Assembly (NCBI GenBank): GCA_032718475.1
Contig: JAUCBJ010002351.1
Location: 1-40,669, forward strand
Length of the DNA: 40,669 nucleotides
Direction of reading: 5' to 3'
Source: Nemertoderma westbladi
Lineage: Eukaryota; Xenacoelomorpha; Nemertodermatida; Nemertodermatidae
Each line of letters starts with the position of its first letter. Within the stretch, counting starts at the first letter, position 1. Below are positions 32,301 to 40,669 of the stretch, piece by piece. Position numbers and translations under genes: made by a program. The notes below the pieces were generated by a model. It saw nothing but the letters and a program-made list of their open reading frames with translations, was not told the DNA's origin and did no database searches.

Positions 32301-34510
32301 CTCCGTTGTTTGGTCTTGTTCAGAATCAGCAACATCATCCATATATATGTTGGTTTGAATAGTTTCAATAACTGCAGAATCAAATTGATATTTATTATCT
32401 TCAGCAGTGCTATATATAATACTTTCACAGTTACTTGGTGAAGATATTACACCAAAAGGTTGAGTTGTCATCCAATATTGAGTGGGTTCTCCTTCTAGAG
32501 ATTCGTCAGGCCACCAGTAATATCGCAGGCTGTCTCTATCTATAGATGGTACTCGAACCTGCAGGAACATACCTTCAATGTCTGCGGTAAAGGCATAATC
32601 AAATTCGCGGAATCTGAATAAAATCCCATGTATCGAATGGAGAAGATTTGGACCAGCCATGTATTCAAAGATGTCTGTATTCAAAGACTGACCACGATAT
32701 TTTGCTCTACAATCAAAAACAACTCTAACCTTTCCAGGTTTGTTTTCATTGGTGACAAAGTGATGAGGCATGAAATAGGATCTTGGTCCGAAATCCAGGG
32801 AATGAGATGGGACAGGTTCAGCAGCTCCAATATTCAAATATTTTGTCATCTGTATATGATACATCGCAAGGTAATCTGGCTTTTGTAAAAGCCGTTTTCT
32901 TAATGATTTAACACGCCGCTTAGCTAAAGACTCATTATTAATTAACTGAGGAGGATCTTGGCGCCATAATAATCCTACTTCATAGTGACCATCAGAGAGT
33001 TTTTTGCGAGTTCGACTCTGGATCTCAATGGATCGCTGTTCTTCAATGGAGAAACCAATATCAGTTTCATGAGGGAGGTAGGCATCTACATCAAGCCAAT
33101 TTCGGATTGTTCTATCTAGTTGGAGGTCTCTTTCAAGATTATGACTTTCATCATTGGATTCATCCTCTGATATGCTGGTAGGACTACTTTCAATTGTTAA
33201 TAAGGATTTAATATCTGCACAAATATCAAACTCTTGACCATTATCATTAAAGATATCATCCAACTCTCGTTGCATGACATTCTCAAAACATTGACAAACA
33301 GATTCATTTGTACTTGACTCAGTAAAGTTAATATGAGTGGTGCTACGTTCCTGCAGAGTCCTATCTGAAGGACCAGAGCAGTACCACCCAAGTGATGTGA
33401 GAGCTGCAAATGGCTTTGTCATCCGGTCTTCCACCATAGGGTCTGCTGGGATGACTTCTAGAATCCTGAAAATTTCAGGGCAATTCTGTCCCAGCAACAT
33501 CATAATTTTAGGATAACTTGAGTTTGGGATAGGAATATTATTATCCTTGACGAAATTATCATCCTTCCAATCATAAGGAATGCCAAGTGAATCAGCTAAT
33601 TCCTCCATATGGATAAACTTTACATTTTTGGCTGTCTGTCCATTAAAACTACTTAGAGCTGGACTTAGGTTAGCCTTAGCTACCACTGTACTAATTTCCT
33701 TACGCCAAGAGACAACTGTCAAGCGAAGTTTTGCAGCAGTGTGATCAGAAAATACCTGGTCGAATATTGTACTATCCAGGAATGAAGATGAACTGCCAGT
33801 GTCAATAAGTGCATGAACAATGCAAGATGACTTGTCGCCAGTGATCTTCAGGGTAAGAATTGGAAATTCACGAACTACTTGGCCCCCTCTGTGAATACGA
33901 CAGATTACAATTGAAGAGGAGTCCGACATTTCACCCTCAGAGTCAAATTCACTTGAATTCATTTTGTCATCATCAGTATCAGAAGAGACTGCATTTACTT
34001 TAGTTTCAAAGTGCTTCTGGTCATTACTTGACATCTCCAGTATATGAAGTATGGTATGATGGCTTCGACCACACTTGCGACATTTATTTTTATTTTTACA
34101 TTGGGATTTCCTGTGCATATTTGATAAGCAATTATAACAAAGACCTTGAACCTTACAATAATCTCTTCGTTGATCTAGTGTCATGGCAAGAAAATGTTCA
34201 CATTTGTATAGGGGGTGTGGTCCTGTACACTGAATACATTTCTGCTCACCTGTAGCTTTGGATTCCTTCTGTTGGTCTTTCAAATTACTCTCCTTAATAT
34301 AATCTTTCTTAGATTGAGGAAGGTTGATTTGCCCAACATTGGCTCTGTTCACTGTTTCGTCATCTTGTCCGGAATCTACAGCAAGGTTAGTTTTCATAGA
34401 CTTTACCTTTCCCTTAGTTGATTGATCATGAGATTCCGAGAAGTAGAGTAAAATCTCAACTTCTTCTTCTAAGAATTGGGAGAAATGTGAGGCTGTGATA
34501 GCTGTATTTG
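32286..34510 (-). pseudogene. BEL-2 Gag C-terminus, zinc knuckles, protease and reverse transcriptase
   Basis: The first ATG is at 34397 but the frame is open back to the insertion at 34510, so this Met is not the real start. From 34397: knuckles at 54-66 (CIQCTGPHPLYKC), 87-100 (CYNCLSNMHRKSQC) and 106-118 (CRKCGRSHHTILH); protease LIDTGSSSSFL at 197-207; WYCSGPS at 338-344 marks the end of the protease domain. Reverse transcriptase runs from about 500: KVRVVFDCRAKYRGQSLN (556-573), catalytic D606 in TADIEGMF, TQPFGVISSP (645-654) and YMDD at 685-688. The frame ends at 32286 after a one-base deletion. Function: processing of the polyprotein and cDNA synthesis. Confidence 0.92.
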
Positions 34511-34757
34511 ATTATTGGTAGTAACAATGTGTTGGCAAGCTGTATTTTTCGAGGTGTTTGTTATTATACATTTTATTATAAGAAGGGATCTAGGGGGTCT
34601 TAACCTCGAATGATAAGTTTATTTTACCGAAAATAACTTATCTTTTATTGGCGCAATTGTAGGGCTAATCCCATCCATGCATACTTTTTAACCGGGTAGT
34701 GTACAAATTTAGGAATCGCGTAATTTTTCTTGAAATTAATATCTCATATCTCTCCAA

Positions 34758-34800
34758 ACCACGTACGCGTTTCGACCTTACTGGGTCTCATCAGCGTGGT
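34758..34800 (-). ncRNA. Hammerhead ribozyme motif 1
   Basis: On the minus strand: stem I 5' strand ACCACG (34800-34795), core CTGATGA (34794-34788), stem II GACC-CAGTAA-GGTC (34787-34774), core GAAA (34773-34770), minimal stem III C-GC-G (34769-34766), U and A (34765-34764) with predicted cleavage after the A, then stem I 3' strand CGTGGT (34763-34758). Stem I is a perfect 6 bp and stem II a perfect 4 bp. Every conserved core base is present. The very short stem III is as described for hammerheads of Penelope-like and retrozyme elements. Cleavage activity is inferred. Confidence 0.88.
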
Positions 34801-34803
34801 GTC

Positions 34804-34862
34804 GGATTCGAACCTGGGACCTCGAGGCGGAAGCCGAGACTACAACCACTAGGCCACAGGTT
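34804..34862 (-). promoter_or_regulatory. Pol III internal promoter (tRNA-like A and B boxes)
   Basis: On the minus strand TGGCCTAGTGG (A box, 34856-34846) and GGTTCGAATCC (B box, 34814-34804) match the eukaryotic tRNA promoter consensus, spaced 31 bases. The sequence between has a glycine- or glutamate-tRNA look but does not fold as an intact tRNA. The hammerhead starts four bases after the B box, so a Pol III transcript would include the ribozyme. Confidence 0.8.
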
Positions 34863-35082
34863 CTTGAGATATGGAGTATTAATTTCAAAGACAGCTGCCA
34901 TTTTATTAGCCCCTGATTTTTGATTATTGGTAGTAACAATGTGTTGGCAAGCTGTATTTTTCGAGGTGTTTGTTATTATACATTTTATTATAAGAAGGGA
35001 TCTAGGGGTCTTAACCTCGAATGATAAGTTTATTTTACCGAAAATAACTTATCTTTTATTGGCGCAATTGTAGTTGTATTTG

Positions 35083-37677
35083 GTATACCATTTCTTTCTA
35101 ACCTCAGCCTTTTCTTATACCATCGCCGACGAATACCAGAGTCTAATTTATTTACAACATCTTTGAGTATCTTTGCATTATCAAGTTGATGTTCCACACC
35201 AAGACGCTTTAATTGTTTGAGGGTTCTGTTAAACTCATCAGCAAATTCTATAACTTTAGAACTAGAAGTTCCTTTTATAGGTTCAATTTTTAACAGTCCT
35301 TCTATAAGTGAGTTCACAATATTTTCATCTTTGCCATAACGTCTTCTTAATTCACCCCAAGCTTGATCAAAACCATCTTCTAAGCCAACAAAGGTTTGAG
35401 CGAGGCAGTGGAGTGCAGTGGAGCATCTTCCAACATTGAACAAAGGTAGTTGTGCTTCTCTTGATCTGAGAGTGGGTAAATTAGTACATTTGTTTTAAAA
35501 TGATGTTGGAAATTTATCCATTCATCGGGGGCGCCAGAAAATTTTATGAATTTTAATTTTGGTAAATTTCTATCCGCTGAAAGACGGCTCATGGCCTGAA
35601 CTATGCTTTCCTCAGCTGCAGACTGATTTGTTCTTTTTTGGGAAAAGTCTAGAAACCCAGGCGTATTGTATTTTCTCCTAGTATCATGTACATCTTGTTC
35701 GATTACGTGTTGGTTAGTTAGTTCTTCTATACGATCAGTCATTTCTTTAGAGTTCTGGCGTACAATATCTTGAACGAATTTCTCGAATTGTGGCGGGATT
35801 GACATAGGATCTGCGTTATTATCTGTGATGATTTTCTGAGTATTTGTATTGTTTGGGCCAATACTGTAGGAAGTTAAATTGGGCAATTCCTGTCGGTGGT
35901 GCGAAGCTAGACGTATTCGTTCCTGTTCAGATTGTTGACGTTGAGCTGCTTGCTGATTTAATTCATTACTCTGTTGAAGAACAGTGGCAGTTAGATGCTC
36001 ATTTTGGATTTGCATATCAGCCATTATCTGTCTTACCTCACTATTAATCAAATGTTGCTGAATATTGCCTGGTCTATTAGTAGGTTGTCGCGGAGATACT
36101 GTATATTGATGGCTATTTCGCAGGCTGTTATATTGCTGAGATGGGACATAGGTAGGATTAACAAATCGATGATTCTGCGGTAGTGTTCCTAAGTTTGAGT
36201 GTGGAATGAGAGGGGCTGAATTTATTGCTGGTTGTTGCTGAACTAACTCAGACATAGGATGATTCAGCTCCAATGAAGGATTTTGAAGATTAGATACAGG
36301 TATACCACCAATTTTCAACTCACTTGAACATTGTCGAGAATCTTTTGCTTCCCCAGCATGGTTCGGAGATGTATAGTTATACGGAAGAATATTTTTATTT
36401 ATTAAAACAATAGGCGATAATGCTCGTGGAGGCTGTTCATTAGATCTAGTCACTGGGACTTTGGAATTCGATCGACTCTGGTCATCTAATCGAGTTGAAG
36501 TGAGGGGGTGAGCTACAACATTATGTCCTGTTTGCAAATTGGCTGCAGAAATGGCGATATCATCAGGAATATTGGGATTTACTTCCAAGTCATTTTCATT
36601 GAGGTCCATGTCATCCTCATCAGATTCCCCAGGCTCATCATCTTGTGACAAATAACGTCGGATAGAGTGTGGCAGTGAAGTCAATGGATGAATACTAGAC
36701 ATCCGCTCATCAATTGGATCTCCAATAGCCTGTGCAGCTTCCCTAGCAGCTCTCCCCAATTTTCTCAACTCTTGTTGTCGAATGGCTAGTTGTTGATCCA
36801 TTTGTAGTTCAAGTTGCTTTCGCTTGAGTTCCTCTTCAATATCCTGCTCCTTTCTTTTTCTCTCCCGTTCCTCTGCTTCGCGGACTAAAGATCTTTTCTT
36901 GGCCTTTGCGTCTATTTTTAGTTTTTCCATTTCAACTCCCTTCTTAAGTAAGTCTATAGCTATTTTTTCATTCTCTTCAAACTGGTGGAATCTGGCTTCC
37001 TTGTATGCTGCATCTTCCGCAAGTCTTCTTCTGTTTTCTGAGATGACAGAAGGGGGTTCGCTGACTTGACTCAGTGAACAGTTTGGGGTTTTTCCAGTGA
37101 GAAGAGTCATACCTCGTGTGCCACAAATCTCAGCTAGTTTATTAGCAATTTCTTTCATACGGACAAGATGTTGTTGTTTTTTGTCTCGGGCTCTATTTAC
37201 AAGAGACTGAAAATTACGGGCTTCTGCCACCATTTTAAAATCTGAGTTAAGTATGAGTAATTTATTTCCCTTAGATTCTAATTCCATATAGATTTGGAAT
37301 ACCTGATCCTCCCGTAATGATTTAAGATTCTCTGGGGTGAGCTTAGAAGTTAAACTGTTGAGATATCGAGTGGAGGAGGCTAGGTATCCTGATAAACTCC
37401 GGCCCAGTCTCTCCTCAGAAGCACAAGCATCAATATCGTATGACCATAGGGGGGAACAAGCATCAAGGACTCGTTGGCGTGACTTATCAGAAAATCGTCT
37501 GACAGCTATGCTCAAGCACTGATTCTCATCTAGGATTGGTAGTAATATGGAAGTTGTATGATCCACTGGAGTAGGTGGTAAAGAAGTGGAAGGATCAAGG
37601 ACTGTTTGATCTCCATCATATTCTCCACTGATTGATGAAGATTCACTTCTAGGAAGTGACTTAGTGCCAGTCGCCAT
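35083..37677 (-). pseudogene. BEL-2 Gag, frameshifted
   Basis: The ATG at 37677 (MATGTKSLPRS) is the likely start; an upstream ATG at 37713 is in AT-rich DNA. The N-terminal ~240 residues are helical and charged. A strong coiled coil covers about residues 240-330 (EAEERERKRKEQDIEEELKR). An acidic then Q/N/P-rich middle follows. The conserved DUF1759-type core begins PKLKFIKFSGAPDEWINF near 35555. At about 35410 a 5-base tandem duplication (CACTC) moves the rest of the core (GLEDGFDQAWGELRRRYGKD) to another frame, open to the 564-bp insertion. The protein would form the particle shell. Confidence 0.88.
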
Positions 37678-38659
37678 AATATATATTTTTTTTGTTAAAT
37701 TGTTTTTGATCAAATTGGGAAAATATAAGTTGAGTAAATATCATCAAATTATTGAAATTATATTTAAATGGAATGTACTGGTGTCTGAATAGTACAAATA
37801 CAAATCAATACTGGTACAGTATTAACAGTAAATATTACAGTACACCTTCACTACTACCGGTACTTGTTAATATAATATTAATACTACTATAGGATACTAT
37901 GTTGAAATAAACCAGCAATGTAATTAACACATGTACATGTAACCCTTTTAAATAATCAGGTCCGTTAATACTATACCTCCCTTTTTATATAGGCCTACCG
38001 GTATATGTTGTGTTGTATTATATATAATACATACAACTCTGCATGTATGCCAATAATCATTTAAAATAATTTATGCTTGCTGCTTTATTTATGGTAGGTT
38101 ACCGGTATGGGTAGCCTATGGGACCTACCAGTCTGCCCGTTAAGTACGGTAGGCCTACTCCTCTAGCAGCCTAGAACTGTAGGGTAAAGTAGAAACACAG
38201 AAACAGGATGCAAATAATTGGAATAAAATGATTGACAAACACAAATATATTTAAACTGGGTTGAACTAATAGCAAGTTGGGCATCCCCAAGAGAGCAATC
38301 CCAGAAAGCTAAAACTGTAAAAGTTCACAGGAATCACTTCTCAGACTGAAAAGTCAGAATATGAGCGAAAATATGCGGTCCTGAGGTGGAGCTCGCAAGT
38401 TCGCAGGATTGGTTGTAATTAAACAGTGACGAGCAGTTTAATTTTGAAATAAGGGCAATGTCTGGCCGTATAACAGCAAACCAGCAGTGTCCTGCCCTAC
38501 CGGGCTACCGGTAGGTGAATGCGAGTTCGGAACTTGGCCACATTGACGCAAAGAAGCACAAACCGCACAGGTTGGTTTGAGAACGCCGAATTTTGATTCG
38601 GGCAATCCTCCTCAACCAACTGCAACCTAACCTATAAAGGAAAAGGTTCTGATTTTTAT
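37678..38659. other. Non-coding between BEL-2 gag start and repeat B
   Basis: AT-rich, with several ACCGGTA and TAGGCCTAC words at 37855-38160. If B is the 5' LTR this is the leader; no tRNA-complementary primer site starting TGG is seen next to B. Confidence 0.5.
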
Positions 38660-39163
38660 TGTCACGGTGACTACCTCATACAGTCATATATGCCAGTACT
38701 GCAGTACGCAGATATGGCAGTATGGACGAAGCCGTTTAGAAAGTTTCAATATAAAAAAACGCCGAAAGGGACGAACCGCAATCTTATATATAAAATACTT
38801 TCTTGGTCCCCGAGCCAGACCAGTCAGTCGTTATGCTGGGCCCTTCTGTCAGGTATGTTCTCTTTTTAATAAGAGAATTGACACTGTCTATCTAATTATG
38901 AATTAATTACCTTACTATAAAATGTGTATAAAATGTGCTCTGCATATGCCAACCCAACCCAAAGTCCACCCCGATTGGCCCACCCAAAGTCAGAAAGTCG
39001 CCCAAATACAGAAATGTCCACCCTGATTAGCCCACCCAAACAGCCAAAGTCTGAAAGTTGTAAGAGATAAATAATGAATAACGTGAATAGCGTACGCTCC
39101 AGGCAGCCAGGACGGTAGAAAGGTGCCAGGATCCGAGGCTGGACAGGTTTATCCGATTATATG
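38660..39163 (+). repeat. 504-bp direct repeat, copy B (LTR-like)
   Basis: Same length as copy A with three visible differences (TGGACG against TGGAGG, CAGGTATG against CAGCTATG, GATCCG against GATCTG). It abuts a Ty3/gypsy pol fragment on its right without a target duplication that matches the left flank of A. Confidence 0.6.
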
Positions 39164-39169
39164 TAAAGA

Positions 39170-40024
39170 TTATTATTAAACTGATTGTCAACTGTCCGTA
39201 ACTATAACATCAGATGCATCAAAAATTGCCATAGGTGCTGCATTGCACGAAATAAGTTCCGCGGAAGAATCAGTACCAATCGCATTCTATTCTCGAGAAT
39301 TAAGTGACAATGAATCGAATTGGTCAGCTTTTGACCGAGAATTATTAGCAGCATTCCAGGCAACTCGACACTTACGGGATACCTTAGAAGGGCGCCATGT
39401 AATTTTATACACAGATAACAATTGCGATAACACAGATCGAGGCGGACAGTTCGAGTCTGAATTAATGGCTGAAATCTCGAAAATAATCAGCTTCCACTGT
39501 ATGCGTACGACATCATATCATCCACAAGCAAATGGTAAAATCGAAAGATTTCATAGAACACATTTCATAGAGTTTATTCTGAAACAGCACAAACATATTT
39601 CCGAGCTAGACTTCCAAGTTCAGTCCTGTTCAGGCGAACCCCAAATAGTAAAGTCTTATATACAACAAAAACTACAAATTTGTGAACAGGTATTCGTCCG
39701 GATTGACAGAATCCGTAAACCCCTGGAGCACCTTATCAAGGGCCATTCCCAGTCATAACTCGCTCTGACAAAAGCTTCTGCATTCGAACTCCAGTTGGTC
39801 AACAAACTGTATCAATAGAGTGGCTAAAACCATGCAATGTATCGGTGTTTGTGGACAAAGTACCCCATGACAAAAGAGATCATAACTTCAAGGTTAAACA
39901 CGACTTACTAGATTCGACAAACCTTACACCACAAACCATAACTGACACAATTAAAAAAACAATAAAAACTCGTAGTGGTAAGAAAGTACGTTTCTACAAT
40001 AGAGTAGTAATAGTACCTGTTTAA
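39170..40024 (+). pseudogene. Ty3/gypsy pol remnant: RNase H joined to integrase
   Basis: RNase H start: TITSDASKIAIGAALHE just upstream of and at 39243, then VPIAFYSRELSDNESNWSAF, DRELLAAFQATRHLRD and VILYTDNN. The frame then jumps directly to integrase (TDRGGQFESELMAEI, TTSYHPQANGKIERFHRT), so the region between them (end of RNase H, integrase zinc finger and first catalytic D) is deleted in frame near 39420. After residue ~160 (IRKPL) a frameshift at about 39740 ends the ORF at 39758; homology continues in another frame to a TAA at 40024, ending in a TRSGKKVRFYNR motif usual at the Pol C-terminus. Not functional. Confidence 0.88.
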
Positions 40025-40085
40025 AAGTTTCAGTTTAAAAATTATTTGTATAAAGATGCATTCCATTTTTTGGTGGAAGGAGTTA

Positions 40086-40669
40086 TGTAGTGCGCGGGAC
40101 ATATGAATGCAGTTATGACAGAAAATATTAAGAGATTCACTCGGCACTGCCATCTTTTCTCAGGCCATTAGGCCTACAGCGTTACAGCAGTCCGTCTGAT
40201 TCAGACACAGACAGTTCTATTATACCAGTACGGTGTAGCGTCATAAATGACCCTGCAGTAGACGACCAGTGTCTGCGCGGTTAATGATTTTGATTACCGT
40301 TGACTGTGAACGACCCAACATGTAGTTGTGCGGTACACAGCCCCAATTACAGCAGGCCATTGTAATAATGTTAATATAATTATTGTCTAGACTACTGTTG
40401 AATTAACTGTGAACGACAAGTTACCGCAACGGTACCGTTGAGTGTGATTGAGCTCTAAGAAAGATAATATGTTAATAAACTGTAATTAGATTTAAATAAA
40501 TGTGGTTAGTGTGGATAAATAACTAAATAGCATGTTAGAGGAAATGTCATGTGAAAGTCACGGTGAATAACACAAAAAAATACCGCTATGTCTATGTCTA
40601 ATACTAATAACACACAAAAAACGTATAAATACTATAATTAAATGATATATTAATTCAGTTAAGAGGGTC
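40086..40669 (+). repeat. Probable 3' LTR of the gypsy remnant (partial)
   Basis: About 60 bases after the Pol stop, the purine-rich GGTGGAAGGAG (40072-40082) is followed by TGTAGTGCGCGGGACATATG, the usual place and style of a gypsy LTR start. AATAAA signals occur at 40472 and 40494. No second copy is in the window, so its end is unknown. Confidence 0.5.

Larger units (their letters stand above)
34511..35074 (-). mobile_element. 564-bp ribozyme-bearing insertion with terminal direct repeats
   Basis: Flanked by the 8-bp duplication TGTATTTG (34503-34510 and 35075-35082). Taking out the insert and one duplication leaves the Gag frame open. Terminal direct repeats: 34511-34661 and 34923-35073, about 151 bases with one indel (GGGGG against GGGG). 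The unique centre (34662-34922) carries, on the minus strand, a Pol III A box (34856-34846), a B box (34814-34804) and a hammerhead ribozyme (34800-34758). An imperfect 23-bp inverted repeat (34729-34752 with 34864-34890) encloses them. Seen as one 412-bp unit plus a 152-bp second unit, it resembles a partial tandem dimer, as in retrozymes and Penelope-derived elements. No protein is encoded. Confidence 0.85.
29587..37677 (-). mobile_element. Nearly complete BEL/Pao retrotransposon coding region (BEL-2)
   Basis: Domains run in the standard BEL/Pao order on the minus strand: Gag (37677-34400, with coiled coil and DUF1759-type core), three zinc knuckles, DTGS protease, reverse transcriptase with YMDD, RNase H, integrase (HHCC and DDE), and the C-terminal DUF5641-type domain ending at 29587. 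The reading frame is broken at about 35410, 32300, 30008 and 29885 by small indels and by a 564-bp insertion at 34511-35074. I found no point-mutation stop codons in the coding parts. Its LTRs are not certain: the 504-bp repeats A and B are the only candidates. Confidence 0.9.

Noticed and set aside
34800-34862. Intact tRNA gene
   Set aside because: A and B boxes are perfect but acceptor and anticodon stems do not close and a ribozyme follows directly; it is a SINE-like promoter.
36824-37069. Plus-strand serine-rich ORF within gag
   Set aside because: Antisense shadow of the BEL-2 Gag coiled coil.
39164-40669. Repeat B as 5' LTR of the gypsy remnant
   Set aside because: The candidate gypsy 3' LTR at 40086 starts with a different sequence (TGTAGTGCGCG against TGTCACGGTGA).

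Overview
The window looks like non-coding, transposon-rich DNA from an animal, most likely a marine invertebrate. The evidence is an AT-rich background, BEL/Pao and Ty3/gypsy LTR retrotransposons, non-LTR (LINE) 3' ends, tRNA-derived SINE-like repeats, foldback/MITE elements and frequent TAGGCCTA and ACCGGT words. I found no bacterial genes, operons, rRNA or intact tRNA genes, and no host gene I would defend. I cannot name the species.

Layout. (1) 2-9110, minus strand: a complete but non-autonomous BEL/Pao element. Its LTRs are nearly identical. The left (3') LTR is 491 bp. The right (5') LTR is 1260 bp because of a 769-bp extra segment. It encodes Gag and an aspartic protease, but reverse transcriptase/RNase H and integrase are missing through two in-frame deletions. 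It also carries an unrecognised cysteine-rich, zinc-knuckle reading frame near its 3' end. (2) 9111-18030: small inverted-repeat elements, a short zinc-ribbon-like ORF (11239-11697), a LINE 3' fragment, a divergent ~165-bp tandem array and a SINE-like block. (3) 18030-20170: a ~2.1-kb foldback element whose arms are 21-bp tandem arrays. (4) 20743-23165: two more fragments of the same LINE family in opposite orientations. One is joined to a hammerhead-ribozyme-like motif. (5) 23718-27770: a 219-bp MITE with a 7-8 bp target duplication, a ~0.95-kb foldback element with ~180-bp arms, and two copies of one tRNA-like SINE family. (6) 27804-39163: two 504-bp direct repeats 10.4 kb apart. Between them lies a nearly complete BEL/Pao element on the minus strand (29587-37677) broken only by small indels and by a 564-bp insertion. 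(7) 39164-40669, plus strand: a deleted Ty3/gypsy pol remnant (RNase H joined to integrase) and the start of what is probably its 3' LTR.

The most interesting item is the 564-bp insertion at 34511-35074 inside the BEL gag. It has an 8-bp target duplication, 152-bp terminal direct repeats, RNA polymerase III A and B boxes, and directly after them a textbook hammerhead ribozyme core with matching stems I and II. A second hammerhead-like motif lies at 21884-21926. Together they suggest a family of small, self-cleaving, Pol III-promoted retroelements in this genome.

How the parts relate: the BEL-2 copy shows the full protein set (Gag, protease, reverse transcriptase, RNase H, integrase) that an element like BEL-1 would need to borrow. 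The SINEs and the ribozyme element would likewise depend on LINE or Penelope-type enzymes. All domain calls are from motifs read by eye; no database search was run.
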